Shown in pieces: positions 16,739 through 25,561 of a DNA stretch of 64,000 nt. A program made the position numbers and the translations under genes. The notes beneath the pieces were generated by a model. It saw only the letters and a list, made by a program, of their open reading frames with translations. It was not told the origin of the DNA and searched no databases. Position 1 is the stretch's first letter, and each line of letters opens with the position of its first letter. This DNA is from Stappia stellulata DSM 5886. GTDB taxonomy: Bacteria > Pseudomonadota > Alphaproteobacteria > Rhizobiales > Stappiaceae. The stretch lies in NCBI RefSeq assembly GCF_000423705.1, contig NZ_AUIM01000010.1, forward strand, positions 406,001 to 470,000, given 5' to 3'.

Positions 16739-17521
16739 TCAGTCGGCGGTCCAGCCGCCGTCGATCATCAGCGCTGTCCCGGTGACGAGCGCGGACGCAT
16801 CGGAGGCCAGAAACTGCACCGCCCCCATGATGTCCTCGACCTCCCCGACCCGGCCCAGCTTGATCTTGTCCTCGATCCAGGCCCGGCGCGCCGGCTGGTC
16901 GAAGGTCGATTGGGTCAGGGCGGTCCGGATGAAGGTCGGGCAAATCGTGTTGACGCGAATGCCGGCCTTGCCCCACTCGATCGCCATCGACTTGGTGAAG
17001 CCCTCGACCGCGTGTTTCGTTGCCGCATAGACGGCACGCTCGATCCCCCCCACCTGCGCCATCTGACTGGACACATTGATGAGCGACCCTGGTCGCCCCG
17101 CGTCCATCAGGCCACGCGCCACCGCGCGGGTCAGGAAGTAGGCCCCCTTGAAATTAAGCGCCGCCACCGCGTCGAAGTCGGCTTCGCTCGTCTCCAGGGC
17201 AGGTCCGTGCCGGGCCAGCCCCGCCGAATTGACGAGAACGTCAAACGGAGCGGCGTTGGCCACAGCCGTCTCTGTGGCCGCGACATCGGCCACATCGATG
17301 ACCATCGCCTCGGCGGTATGGCCAGCCTCCTCGAGCGCTGCCACAAGTGCGGCCAGCTTGTCCGCCGACCGTGCGGCCACGATCGTCTGCGCGCCGGCCT
17401 GGGCAAGTGCCGCCGCGCAGGCCAGCCCGATGCCCGATGACGCTCCCGCCACCAGCGCCCGTTTGCCGTCGAGACGAAATCCCGGAGTGACCGGAAGGGT
17501 GATCGTGCTGCTGTTGTTCAT
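16739..17521 (-). CDS. Short-chain dehydrogenase/reductase
   Basis: This 260-residue SDR has the cofactor motif GASSGIG near residue 27, an NSAG in place of NNAG, and the catalytic Ser in NVSSQMAQVGG with Tyr-x-x-x-Lys in YAATKHAV. The C-terminal MIDGGWTAD is typical of NAD(P)-dependent sugar or polyol dehydrogenases. It follows the LacI gene by 7 bp. Together with the histidinol-dehydrogenase-like enzyme it could oxidise two hydroxyls of one substrate, as HpsO or HpsP does next to HpsN in sulfopropanediol breakdown; the substrate here is unproven. Confidence 0.92.
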   Translation of the reverse strand: MNNSSTITLPVTPGFRLDGKRALVAGASSGIGLACAAALAQAGAQTIVAARSADKLAALVAALEEAGHTAEAMVIDVADVAATETAVANAAPFDVLVNSAGLARHGPALETSEADFDAVAALNFKGAYFLTRAVARGLMDAGRPGSLINVSSQMAQVGGIERAVYAATKHAVEGFTKSMAIEWGKAGIRVNTICPTFIRTALTQSTFDQPARRAWIEDKIKLGRVGEVEDIMGAVQFLASDASALVTGTALMIDGGWTAD

Positions 17522-17528
17522 GTCTCGC

Positions 17529-18545
17529 TCAGTCCCGGTTTTGCATACGTGTGGTTCCGCGTTCGATCAGGACGCTGTCGATCTCGACGCGGCTGCGCTC
17601 CAGCGGCTTGCCGTCGATCAGCTGCATCAGCATTTCGACCACCGCCGCGACCATCTCGTTTGCCGGCTGCCGAAGGGTCGTCAGGTCAAACACCCGCCAT
17701 GCCGCCATTTTCACATCGTCGAATCCCACAACCGACACATCCTCCGGCACCCGCAGACCGAGGTCGTGTTGAAGCGCCTCCAGCACGGCAAAGGCCATGT
17801 GGTCGTTGCCGACAAAGACCGCTTCGGGCCGGTTCGGGCCGGCGAAAATCTCACGCGTTGCCGCCATTGCCGTTTCGCGGTTGTACCGGCCGTCGACGCA
17901 GGCCACGGGCTCCAGACCGTGATCGGCCAGCCCGTCGAGAAAGCCACGCATCCGGTCAACGCCGGTCAGCGATTTCTGCCATCCTGAGATATGCGCAATC
18001 CGCCGGTGGCCGAGCCTCGCGAGGAAATCCGCAGCCCTGCGTCCGCCCGCGTAATTCGTCGCCGTCACCGCAGGAACGGCCGGATCGTCCTGCCCGCGGT
18101 TGAACAGCACCAGCGGAATGCCGGCATTTCTGATTTCCTGCGTCAGCTTCAGCGTCGTACTGACGGAGGCCAGGATGATGCCGTCGACCTGATGAGCCAG
18201 CAGATCCTCCACCGCCAAGTCGACACTGTCTTCATCGTTCGAGGCGGTGAAGATTATGATGTGGTACCCCAGCCCCTTCAGCGCCCCGGACAAAAGCTCG
18301 ACGGCCTCGGCAAAAAAGGGATTGTCGAGATAGGCGAAAACCAGGCCGATCACGTTGGACTGACCCTTGATCATCGCCCGCGCCAGCGTGTTCGGGCGAT
18401 AACCGAGCTTGCGGGCGGCCTTTTCCACACTCGCCCGCAATTCCGGCGAGACCCGGGCGCCCGGCGTGAAGACGCGGCTGACGGTCGGCTGGCTGACGCC
18501 CGCCGCACGCGCCACATCCACGGAGGTAACCCGGTTTTCCGCCAT
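17529..18545 (-). CDS. LacI family transcriptional regulator
   Basis: This 338-residue regulator has an N-terminal LacI HTH (TSVDVARAAGVSQPTVSRVF, residues ~6-25, plus hinge helix RPNTLARAMI). The periplasmic-binding-protein-like ligand domain follows, with NVIGLVFAYLDNPFFAE and VVGFDDVKMAAWRVFDLTTL. The start MAENRVTS at 18545 is fixed by the HTH position; an upstream in-frame extension is spurious. It lies 19 bp after the histidinol-dehydrogenase-like gene. Two LacI-type palindromes upstream of the first operon gene are its likely targets. Confidence 0.94.
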   Translation of the reverse strand: MAENRVTSVDVARAAGVSQPTVSRVFTPGARVSPELRASVEKAARKLGYRPNTLARAMIKGQSNVIGLVFAYLDNPFFAEAVELLSGALKGLGYHIIIFTASNDEDSVDLAVEDLLAHQVDGIILASVSTTLKLTQEIRNAGIPLVLFNRGQDDPAVPAVTATNYAGGRRAADFLARLGHRRIAHISGWQKSLTGVDRMRGFLDGLADHGLEPVACVDGRYNRETAMAATREIFAGPNRPEAVFVGNDHMAFAVLEALQHDLGLRVPEDVSVVGFDDVKMAAWRVFDLTTLRQPANEMVAAVVEMLMQLIDGKPLERSRVEIDSVLIERGTTRMQNRD

Positions 18546-18564
18546 TCCGTTCCCGCAATCCCTG

Positions 18565-19884
18565 TTAGCCGCGCACCGCCGCGGGCGCGCCGTAATCCAC
18601 GTTCTCGCCGCCGTAGCGCCGGACACGCAGGTTGCACTGCTCCGCATGACCGACGAACCCCTCCAGAAGGCACAGCCGCGAGCCATAGGCGCCAATCTCA
18701 GCTGCCGCAGCGTCGGTTGTGATCTTCTGATAGGAATGCGTCTTCAGGAACTTGCCGACCCACAGTCCGCCGGTGTAGCGCCCCGCCTTTTTGGTCGGCA
18801 GCGTGTGATTGGTGCCGATGACCTTGTCGCCATTGGCGACATTGGTGCGCGGCCCCAGGAACAATGCCCCGTAACAGGTCATGTTCTCCAGGAACCAGTC
18901 ATCGCGGTCGGTCATCACCTGGACATGCTCGGAGGCAATGTCGTCGGCGACCTGAAGCATCTCTTCATAGGTGTCGCAAAGAATGACCTCGCCGTAATCC
19001 GCCCAGCTCACCCGCGCGGTGTCGGCCGTCGGCAGAATGGCGAGGATCCGCTCGATCTCGGCCAGCGTCCCTTCCGCCAGCTTGCGCGAGTTGGTGAGCA
19101 GCACAGCCGGCGAATTGTAACCGTGCTCGGCCTGTCCCAAGAGGTCGGTCGCACACATTTCCGCGTCCACGGTTTCGTCGGCGATCACCATCGTCTCGGT
19201 CGGGCCGGCGAACAGATCGATGCCGACGCGGCCGAAGAGCTGGCGCTTGGCTTCAGCCACAAAGGCATTGCCGGGGCCGACCAGCAAATGCACCGGCGCG
19301 ATGCTTTGCGTTCCGATGGCCATGGCGCCCACCGCCTGAATACCGCCAAGCACGTAGATCTCGTGCGCGCCGCCCAGATGCATGGCCGCGATCACAGCCG
19401 GGTTCGGCTCGCCGTTGAACGGCGGGGTGCAGGCAACGATGCGCGGCACGCCGGCCACAGCAGCGGTCGCCACCGACATATGCGCGCTGGCCACCATCGG
19501 GAATTTGCCGCCCGGCACGTAGCAACCAACCGATTGGACCGGAATGTTCTTGTGACCGAGAACGACCCCGGGAAGCGTTTCCACCTCGATATCGGTCATG
19601 GAGTCGCGCTGTGCCTGCGCGAATTTCTTCACCTGCTCCTGCGCGAAACGGATGTCTTCCATGTCCTGCGGACCGACCTTGGCGATCAAGGCGTCGATCT
19701 CGTCCGGACTGAGGCGATAGCTCTCCCGGTCGTAATTGTCGAACCTGTTGGCCAGTTCACGCACCGCTGCGTCGCCGCGCATCTCGATGGCATGCAGCGT
19801 TGCCGACACGACCTCGGCGGTTTTCGCATCATCCGCGGCCCGGTCGGCCTCGGGCTTGCCGCGCTTGAGATACTCGATCGTCAT
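18565..19884 (-). CDS. Histidinol-dehydrogenase-like enzyme, sulfopropanediol 3-dehydrogenase (HpsN) type
   Basis: This 439-residue member of the HisD superfamily carries the metal-site region [13 protein letters not shown] (Gln and His ligands), the glutamate/histidine pair region [22 protein letters not shown], and a C-terminal [13 protein letters not shown] with another ligand His. The location in a TRAP catabolic operon away from his genes argues against histidine synthesis. HpsN enzymes oxidise (R)-2,3-dihydroxypropane-1-sulfonate to sulfolactate with NAD+, and this sequence has that general form. No sulfolactate or sulfoacetaldehyde lyase lies nearby, so another polyol or hydroxy acid remains possible. 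The start at 19884 has AAAGGA upstream. Confidence 0.88.
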   Translation of the reverse strand: MTIEYLKRGKPEADRAADDAKTAEVVSATLHAIEMRGDAAVRELANRFDNYDRESYRLSPDEIDALIAKVGPQDMEDIRFAQEQVKKFAQAQRDSMTDIEVETLPGVVLGHKNIPVQSVGCYVPGGKFPMVASAHMSVATAAVAGVPRIVACTPPFNGEPNPAVIAAMHLGGAHEIYVLGGIQAVGAMAIGTQSIAPVHLLVGPGNAFVAEAKRQLFGRVGIDLFAGPTETMVIADETVDAEMCATDLLGQAEHGYNSPAVLLTNSRKLAEGTLAEIERILAILPTADTARVSWADYGEVILCDTYEEMLQVADDIASEHVQVMTDRDDWFLENMTCYGALFLGPRTNVANGDKVIGTNHTLPTKKAGRYTGGLWVGKFLKTHSYQKITTDAAAAEIGAYGSRLCLLEGFVGHAEQCNLRVRRYGGENVDYGAPAAVRG

Positions 19885-19951
19885 GAGGGGGTGTCCTTTC
19901 GTCTCCGGCCGATGCCGCACCGGCACCGGCCGCATGCCTGCGGTCAGGGGT

Positions 19952-21247
19952 TTAGCGCCCGTAGCCAAGCAGGTTCTCGGGAAGAACCAGCGACAGCCAC
20001 GGCACATAGGTGATGATGAGAAGGGCCACGAACATTGCCGCCACCCAGGGGAGGATCCGCCGCGCGATCTTGTCGAAGGGAATGCCCCCGACCTGAGCGG
20101 CCATGAAGAGATTGGCGCCGAGCGGCGGCGTCACGAAACCGATGGCCAGGGCGACGATCATGACGATGCCGAAATGCACCGGATCGACGCCCAGCTGCAG
20201 CATGATCGGAAGAAGGACCGGCGTCAGGATGACGATGGCCGCAAGCGTCTCCAGAAAGGTGCCGACGATGAGCAGCAACACCAGGGCCGCCAACAACACC
20301 AGGTACTTGCTGTCGGTCAGCGACAGAACGAATTGCGCCAGCTCCGAGGGGATCTTTTCCAGCGCGATGATCCGACCGAAGGCGACCGATGCGCCGATGA
20401 TGACCAGCACGGCCGAAACCAGAAGCGCAGACTCCAGCATGATTTTCGGTACGGTTCTGAGCGGAAGCTCCCGATAGACGAAACAGCTCACGATGAGCGC
20501 ATAGACGACCGCCACCGCCGAACTTTCCGTCGGCGTAACCACGCCCGAATAGATCCCTCCCAGCACAACGAGCGGCATGGCGAGCGCCAGTTTGGCCTCA
20601 TTGAGCGCGACCAGAAGGCTGCCACGTTTCGCCGGCTCCGCCTGCCCCTCATGCCGGGCGCGGCGACGATGCAGGATGTTGTAGACGATCAGGGTAAGCG
20701 CGATGACAATGCCTGGAACAACGCCCGCCATGAACAGCGCGGTAACCGACACGCCGGCGGCGACGGCATAGACAATCATCACCACCGAAGGCGGTATCAT
20801 CACGCCCAGCCCGCCGGCGCTCGCCACCATGGCCCCCGCATAGGCGCGATCGTAGCCACGCTCCACCAGCGCCGGGATCAGCGCCAGGCCAATGGCGGCA
20901 ACGGTTGCGCTGCCCGTGCCAGAGATCGCGGCAAAGAACAGGCACGACATGATCGTCACTGTCCCAAGATCGCCCGGCGCCCGGCCAAAGGCCCGGTCTG
21001 CAACGGCGATCAACCGCCGCGAAATCCCCCCTTGCGCCATCAGGCTGCCGGCGAGGGTAAACAGCACCACCGCGATCAGGGTGAAGCTGTCGATTCCCGA
21101 CACCAGCCCGAGGGCATACATGTCGAAATTCAGGAACGGGATATAGGCAATCGCAAGCAGGCTGGCCGCTCCCAGCGCGATCCCGATGGGAACGCCGATC
21201 AGCAGGAGCAGGAAGAAGCTGGCAAACAGGATCACGGTGGTCATCAT
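19952..21247 (-). CDS. TRAP transporter large permease (DctM)
   Basis: This 431-residue polytopic protein shows DctM features: [25 protein letters not shown] at the N-terminus, [44 protein letters not shown] and [18 protein letters not shown]. It is the ion-coupled permease of the second TRAP system. Its start overlaps the DctQ stop by one base (TGATG). The ligand is presumably what HpsN-like, SDR and RraA-like enzymes then degrade. Confidence 0.94.
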   Translation of the reverse strand: MMTTVILFASFFLLLLIGVPIGIALGAASLLAIAYIPFLNFDMYALGLVSGIDSFTLIAVVLFTLAGSLMAQGGISRRLIAVADRAFGRAPGDLGTVTIMSCLFFAAISGTGSATVAAIGLALIPALVERGYDRAYAGAMVASAGGLGVMIPPSVVMIVYAVAAGVSVTALFMAGVVPGIVIALTLIVYNILHRRRARHEGQAEPAKRGSLLVALNEAKLALAMPLVVLGGIYSGVVTPTESSAVAVVYALIVSCFVYRELPLRTVPKIMLESALLVSAVLVIIGASVAFGRIIALEKIPSELAQFVLSLTDSKYLVLLAALVLLLIVGTFLETLAAIVILTPVLLPIMLQLGVDPVHFGIVMIVALAIGFVTPPLGANLFMAAQVGGIPFDKIARRILPWVAAMFVALLIITYVPWLSLVLPENLLGYGR

Positions 21248-21738
21248 CAGATATCCGTCTGCGGCCCAAGCCGGGTGTCACCATCAACCAGCGTCCGCCA
21301 CAGGGACTGCAGCAGACGCAGGCTGCTGAGCGCGCCTGAAAACACGATCGCCATGTAAAGGAAACCGAGCGGCCATTCCGTCGAAGACAGGATCTTGCCC
21401 CAGCCGAATGCCTTCTGCGTGATGACCACCCCGAGCCAGCACACCACCACCGAATAGATCAGGAAAATCAACTCGGAGAGCGCAAAGACCCAACGCCGCG
21501 CCATGGCCGGCATCATGTCGAGAAGCACCGTGACACGCATGTGCCGGCGCTCGCGAATGGCGTAGCTCACTCCGAAGTAAATCATGTAGACGAAACAGAA
21601 GCGGGCCAGCTCATTCGCCACAGCGATCGAAGTGGAGAAGGCGAAACGGGCGACCACATCCGCAAAGACAAGCAGGATGATCGCACTCAGCATCCCAACG
21701 ATCACCGTCGGCTCGAACCATTTTTCAAGCGCGCGCAT
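21247..21738 (-). CDS. TRAP transporter small permease (DctQ)
   Basis: This 163-residue four-helix membrane protein has the DctQ pattern VIVGMLSAIILLVFADVVARF, ELARFCFVYMIYFGVSYAIRERRHMRVTV and WPLGFLYMAIVFSGALSSLRLL. The start MRALEKW at 21738 has a strong GGAGGGG before it and is preferred over one 15 bp upstream. It lies 72 bp after DctP, with an imperfect GC-rich hairpin between, and overlaps DctM. Confidence 0.93.
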   Translation of the reverse strand: MRALEKWFEPTVIVGMLSAIILLVFADVVARFAFSTSIAVANELARFCFVYMIYFGVSYAIRERRHMRVTVLLDMMPAMARRWVFALSELIFLIYSVVVCWLGVVITQKAFGWGKILSSTEWPLGFLYMAIVFSGALSSLRLLQSLWRTLVDGDTRLGPQTDI

Positions 21739-21810
21739 CGCCCCCTCCTTCAAGCTCAGGTTTTCGCGCGGCGGCCGCCCGTTTCAGGGGACCGCCGCCC
21801 GCACGAGCGA

Positions 21811-22794
21811 TTACTTCGTCACCGCCGCCATGAACGTGTCGTAGAACTCATCGCCGACCTTGGCGCGGATATCCGCCTCGATGGCGCCGTTCATGGCCTC
21901 ACCGAGGCGCTTCTTGTCGGCGGCCGGCAGCTCATTGACCTTGAGGCCGGCTTCCTTGAGCTTTTCCAGCGTCGCCGCATTGGCTGCGGCCGTCAGTTCG
22001 CGCTGCCGGGAAACCGTTTCGCGCGCCACCTCTTCAATAAGTTGCCTGTCGGCGTCATCGAGGCTTTCGAACCAATCGAGATTGGCCATCCAGAGTTCCG
22101 GCCAGTAGATATGCCCGGTCAACGACACATAATCCTGCACCTCGAAGAAGCGCTCGACGATCATCGAGCTGAGCGCACTTTCCTGCCCGTCGATCAACCC
22201 CTGCTGCAGAGAGGAGTAGATCTCCCCCCAGGCAAGCGGCACCGGCACCGCGCCGACCGACCGCCAGGCCTTGATGGCGATGGGATTGTCCGCCGAACGC
22301 ATCCGCAAGCCCTGGAAGGCATCGAAGCTGTCGAGCGGCGCCCGGCTGTTGGTGAAGCTGCGGAACCCCAGCTCCATGAATCCCATGTTCTTCAGGCCGC
22401 GCGTTTCCATTGCGGCCGAAATTGCCGCCCCGGCATCGCCATCGAGAAGCGAGCGCGCCTCCTGCTCATCCTCAAACAGAAGAAACTGATCGAGCACCGC
22501 CAGCTGATCGACCGCCGCACTCAGATGCACCGACGCACCGGTCGTCATGGTGATGTTCCCGGACTGCACCAGCTCGGTCATTTCCTTGACGCTTCCAAGC
22601 TGTCCGCCCGGATAAATCTCGACCTCGATGCCGCCCTTCGAACGGGCTTCCAGCTCGCTTTCGAAATAGGCGAGCGCCTGATGGATCGGCGAACTTTCCG
22701 GCGTGGCATGACCGATGCGGATGGTGGTATCGGCCAGCGCCGGACCGGCCATGGCAAGACTCACGCCGAGCGTGACAAGCGGTGCGAATTTCAC
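21811..22794 (-). CDS. TRAP transporter substrate-binding protein (DctP family)
   Basis: This 327-residue protein has a signal peptide (MKFAPLVTLGVSLAMAGPALA) and typical DctP sequence: IRIGHATPESSPIHQAL, IEVEIYPGGQLGSVKEMTELVQSG, and the ligand-site region around FRSFTNSRAPL and GLRMRSADNPI. The arginine in GLRMR matches the conserved carboxylate-binding arginine of DctP proteins, so a carboxylate or sulfonate ligand is expected. It is the first gene of the nine-gene operon, with two LacI-type sites upstream. Confidence 0.95.
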   Translation of the reverse strand: MKFAPLVTLGVSLAMAGPALADTTIRIGHATPESSPIHQALAYFESELEARSKGGIEVEIYPGGQLGSVKEMTELVQSGNITMTTGASVHLSAAVDQLAVLDQFLLFEDEQEARSLLDGDAGAAISAAMETRGLKNMGFMELGFRSFTNSRAPLDSFDAFQGLRMRSADNPIAIKAWRSVGAVPVPLAWGEIYSSLQQGLIDGQESALSSMIVERFFEVQDYVSLTGHIYWPELWMANLDWFESLDDADRQLIEEVARETVSRQRELTAAANAATLEKLKEAGLKVNELPAADKKRLGEAMNGAIEADIRAKVGDEFYDTFMAAVTK

Positions 22795-22831
22795 GGGCTT
22801 TCCTCCTCAAAATCCCACGGCTTCGCTGCCG

Positions 22832-22845
22832 TGAATGCGTATTCA
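22832..22845. promoter_or_regulatory. LacI-type operator, copy 1
   Basis: TGAATGCGTATTCA is a 14-bp palindrome around a central CG with one mismatch to the symmetrical consensus TGAATACGTATTCA. It lies 38 bp upstream of the TRAP dctP start, a normal position for the LacI regulator encoded in this operon. Confidence 0.65.
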
Positions 22846-22886
22846 AGGACTCAAAGCACACATTATTCCGTTTCGCAAACACTTTT

Positions 22887-22900
22887 TGCATACGTATTCA
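22887..22900. promoter_or_regulatory. LacI-type operator, copy 2
   Basis: TGCATACGTATTCA has one mismatch to the same consensus as copy 1. The two centres are 55 bp apart, about five helical turns, compatible with cooperative binding or a small loop around the operon promoter. Confidence 0.65.
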
Positions 22901-23029
22901 AGCGCGACCGAAGAGCACTTTCCGGCAGCACCCATGGCACCGAGCGGAGCCTGAAATGCGAAGCGGGCCGGGCCGCGCCGGCGTCAAGCCACCCCGCAAA
23001 ACCGGACCGTCAGCCAAGTCGCATCGCCA

Positions 23030-23200
23030 GCGCCCAAAGAGGCAAGGCGCCGGAAGTTGACAGCCCCGTCCAGGGCCGAGGTTGCGCCGGAAGCACTGCG
23101 TGGGAACAAGGGCGCACGGGAGGCGCATCCGCCGCATCCGAACCGGGTCAGCACATGGGAACGGCAGGCCATCGCGGGCATGACCGATGCATTCTCAGGC
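23030..23200 (+). pseudogene. Fossil IS3-family OrfA (transposase N-terminal) fragment
   Basis: The plus frame read through 23057 gives RRKLTAPSRAEVAPEALRG and then HPNRVSTWERQAIAGM. Both match the conserved pieces of IS3-family OrfA, where RRKFTAEFKAKVALEALRG is followed by a helix-turn-helix ending HPNQ-x-x-W-KRQAI. No proper start codon, heavy substitution and no recognisable OrfB or terminal repeats follow, so it is an old relic. It fills part of the 650-bp gene-free gap between the TRAP operon and the XRE regulator; I saw nothing else convincing in that gap beyond the LacI sites. Confidence 0.6.
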
Positions 23201-23447
23201 ATCGGGCCGAAGGCATCGCACCGGGTCATGCCGCCTCTCCCGGCCATGCCGGCGGCCTCGCGGACGGAGGCGGCCAGAGCCACCAGACTGGCCGTGCAGG
23301 GCCATTTCTCCACCGCCATCGCCCACCCGCTCGACGGGCCGACAGCGCGAAACACGGCCAAGCGCATCGCCGCACGGAGGCCGAAGATCGGCCGCCGTGA
23401 AATTCCGCTCGACGACACGGCACGCTGACGCCGGGCCTCGTGCGCAA

Positions 23448-24077
23448 TCAGTAGAACGCCTCGGTCACCATCCACAGGACACGCGCTTCGGTATTGCCAT
23501 TGTTGACGAAACGATGCGGACGCGGGCTGTCGAAGCGGAACGCGTCACCCGTGCCCAGGTCGTAGCGCCGACCGTCGATCCAAAGGCTCATCTGACCGGC
23601 AAGGACGACCCCCACCTCTTCCCCCGCATGACTGTAGGGCTGGTCTCCCGATCCCGCGCCCACGTCGAGAATGACCTCCATCAACTGGATGCCGCCCTCT
23701 TCTCCGGAGGTCAGAAGCTCCTTGGCCATTCCCTTGTGATGGAAGTCGAGCCGCCGGCGCGCCCATTTGCGCACGATGATGCCCTGCTCCTCGCCCGGCC
23801 CCTCCTCGCCGGAAAACAGCGAGCTGACCGGCACATCCAGCACGGTACAAATCGACCTGAGCGCCTTGATCGAGGGCGAGGAGACACCGCGCTCGATCTG
23901 GCTGAGCGCCCCGAGCGAGGAGCCCGAGCCCTCCGACACGTCCTTGAGGCTGAGCCCCCGCGCCTTGCGAATGGCCCTCAGCCGCGCCCCCATCTCCCGG
24001 TCGGAGTTCCCGCCCGTGTCGAACATCGCGGCGCTGCCGCCTTCATTCTGATCCGTCATGGTTGACCGGCCCATCAT
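23448..24077 (-). CDS. XRE family regulator with C-terminal cupin domain
   Basis: This 209-residue regulator has an HTH_3 domain (about residues 30-85, LRAIRKARGLSLKDVSEGSG then LSQIERGVSSPSIKALRSI). A C-terminal single cupin follows (about 135-205, SHAGEEVGVVLAGQMSLWIDG and GDAFRFDSPRPHRFVN). This architecture is that of PuuR-type polyamine repressors. It is divergent from an amine-oxidase-like flavoprotein gene and a polyamine-type ABC importer, which supports that role. The start could be 24077 or the ATG at 24059; neither has a strong ribosome-binding site. An inverted repeat over the divergent promoter is the probable operator. Confidence 0.9.
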   Translation of the reverse strand: MMGRSTMTDQNEGGSAAMFDTGGNSDREMGARLRAIRKARGLSLKDVSEGSGSSLGALSQIERGVSSPSIKALRSICTVLDVPVSSLFSGEEGPGEEQGIIVRKWARRRLDFHHKGMAKELLTSGEEGGIQLMEVILDVGAGSGDQPYSHAGEEVGVVLAGQMSLWIDGRRYDLGTGDAFRFDSPRPHRFVNNGNTEARVLWMVTEAFY

Positions 24078-24088
24078 ATTTCATTAGC

Positions 24089-24115
24089 GTGAAATTGCCT
24101 TAGATATAATTTCAC
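24089..24115. promoter_or_regulatory. Divergent promoter/operator: inverted repeat over a -10 box
   Basis: Perfect 8-bp arms GTGAAATT (24089-24096) and AATTTCAC (24108-24115) with an 11-bp spacer cover a perfect TATAAT (24105-24110) pointing toward the flavoprotein gene. A weak -35 (CATTAG, 24082-24087) lies 17 bp upstream. A repressor bound here would block the promoter; the adjacent XRE-cupin protein is the obvious candidate. Confidence 0.68.
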
Positions 24116-24131
24116 AAGTATGGAAGTGCAA

Positions 24132-25454
24132 ATGGGCTCCCATTTTTCCATGTCCACATTGAATCCTCCTGCGTCGCTCTGGGCTGCAACCGCATCCCCT
24201 CCCTCGGCTTCGGCGGAATTGTCCGGTGACATCACTACCGACATCGCCATTATCGGCGGCGGGTTCACCGGACTGTCCACCTCTGTTCATCTAGGTGAAA
24301 TTGGCGTGGACAGTGTCCTCATCGAGGCCGGCAGTCTGGGATATGGCGGCTCGGGCCGCAATGGGGGCCAGGCCATTCCCGGCCTGAAATTCGATCCTGA
24401 CGACCTGGAAGAGATGATGGGTCCCGAGCTTGGACCGCGCCTCGTTCGCGAGGTTGGCGGCGGCCCGGAACTGGCGTTCGAACTGATCGACCGCTACGCG
24501 ATGGACTGCCCGACAGCACGAGCCGGCTGGATCCAGCCCGCCCATTGCGCCTCCGCGGTCGGGACAGTGACCCGGCGCGCCCGGCAATGGGCCGCGCGCG
24601 GCGCCAAAATCCATACCATCGACGCGGACGAGGTGGCCCGGCTGACGGGAACACAGGCCTATGTGGGCGGTCTCATCGACCATCGCGGCGGCGGTCTCCA
24701 GCCGCTCAGCTACGCAAGGGGCCTTGGTCACGCTGCGGCAAGCCTTGGCGTCAGGCTGTTCGACAACACCCGGGCCGACCGGCTGTCGCGCACCAACGGC
24801 CGCTGGACCATCGACACGCCGCGCGGGCGTATCACGGCCCGCGCCGTTGTGCTTGCGACCAACGCCTACACCACCGGCACGCTGGTGCCCGGGCTGGAAC
24901 GGACCATCGTGCCGATCTACAGCTACCAGATCGCCACACGCCCGCTGACGCAGGAGGAGCGCGCCTCGATCCTGCCGGAAGGTCATGTCGCCTCCGACAC
25001 CCGCCGGTTGCTGCGCTACTACCGGTTCGACAGCACCGGCCGGCTTTTGATGGGCGGCCGTGCGCCGTTCAAGGAAGTGCCGGACATGGGCGACGCCCCG
25101 CCGCTTCAAGCAGCCATCGCCGATCTTTACCCGCAGCTTGCCGGCATCGGGATCGACTATGTCTGGAGCGGCCGGGTGGGCATGACCGTCGATCACCTGC
25201 CGCATCTGCATGTGCCCGAAGACGGGCTGTTTGCCGCCATCGGCTACAACGGGCGCGGCGTCGCTCTTGGCACGGTGATGGGTCGGCAACTGGCGAGGTT
25301 GGCTGCCGGCGATCCGGCCGAAAGCGCCGCCTTCCCGATCACCGGCGTCAAGCCCATGCGTTTCCACGGCCTCAACCGGCCCGTGCTCGAAACGCTGATC
25401 CGCTACTACCGCTGGCGCGACAACCGGGAGGCCCGACAGGTCGACCGGTCATAA
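24132..25454 (+). CDS. FAD-dependent amine oxidase (gamma-glutamylputrescine oxidase-like)
   Basis: This ~440-residue DAO/PuuB-type flavoprotein has the FAD-binding IAIIGGGFTGLSTSVHLGE and the EAGSLGYGGSGRNGGQ segment typical of gamma-glutamylputrescine oxidoreductases. Later it has VVLATNAYTTG, YYRFDSTGRLLMGGRAPF and the C-terminal FAD contact GYNGRGVALGTVMGRQLA. Such enzymes oxidise an N-substituted amine to an aldehyde or imine with release of H2O2 and amine. The start at 24132 has GGAAG upstream; 24120 and 24150 are alternatives. It precedes the polyamine-type ABC importer by 107 bp. Other imported amines, such as N-methyl amino acids, are possible. Confidence 0.9.
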   Translation: MGSHFSMSTLNPPASLWAATASPPSASAELSGDITTDIAIIGGGFTGLSTSVHLGEIGVDSVLIEAGSLGYGGSGRNGGQAIPGLKFDPDDLEEMMGPELGPRLVREVGGGPELAFELIDRYAMDCPTARAGWIQPAHCASAVGTVTRRARQWAARGAKIHTIDADEVARLTGTQAYVGGLIDHRGGGLQPLSYARGLGHAAASLGVRLFDNTRADRLSRTNGRWTIDTPRGRITARAVVLATNAYTTGTLVPGLERTIVPIYSYQIATRPLTQEERASILPEGHVASDTRRLLRYYRFDSTGRLLMGGRAPFKEVPDMGDAPPLQAAIADLYPQLAGIGIDYVWSGRVGMTVDHLPHLHVPEDGLFAAIGYNGRGVALGTVMGRQLARLAAGDPAESAAFPITGVKPMRFHGLNRPVLETLIRYYRWRDNREARQVDRS

Positions 25455-25561
25455 GCCCCCCAAGTCACACAGAATTTGCGCAAGGACATATCCCCGGAGG
25501 GACGAACGTCTCTCGCCGGCCCTTGCGACCCACGTGCATATGACAGGAGAGGAGAACCGAA

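Noticed and set aside
18565..19884. Annotation as hisD, histidinol dehydrogenase of histidine synthesis
   Set aside because: The gene lies in a LacI-TRAP catabolic operon with no his genes, and its form is that of the HpsN branch.
22984..23475. 163-codon minus-strand frame in the gap right of the second TRAP operon
   Set aside because: It overlaps the IS3 fossil on the opposite strand and the end of the XRE gene; no motif or ribosome-binding site.
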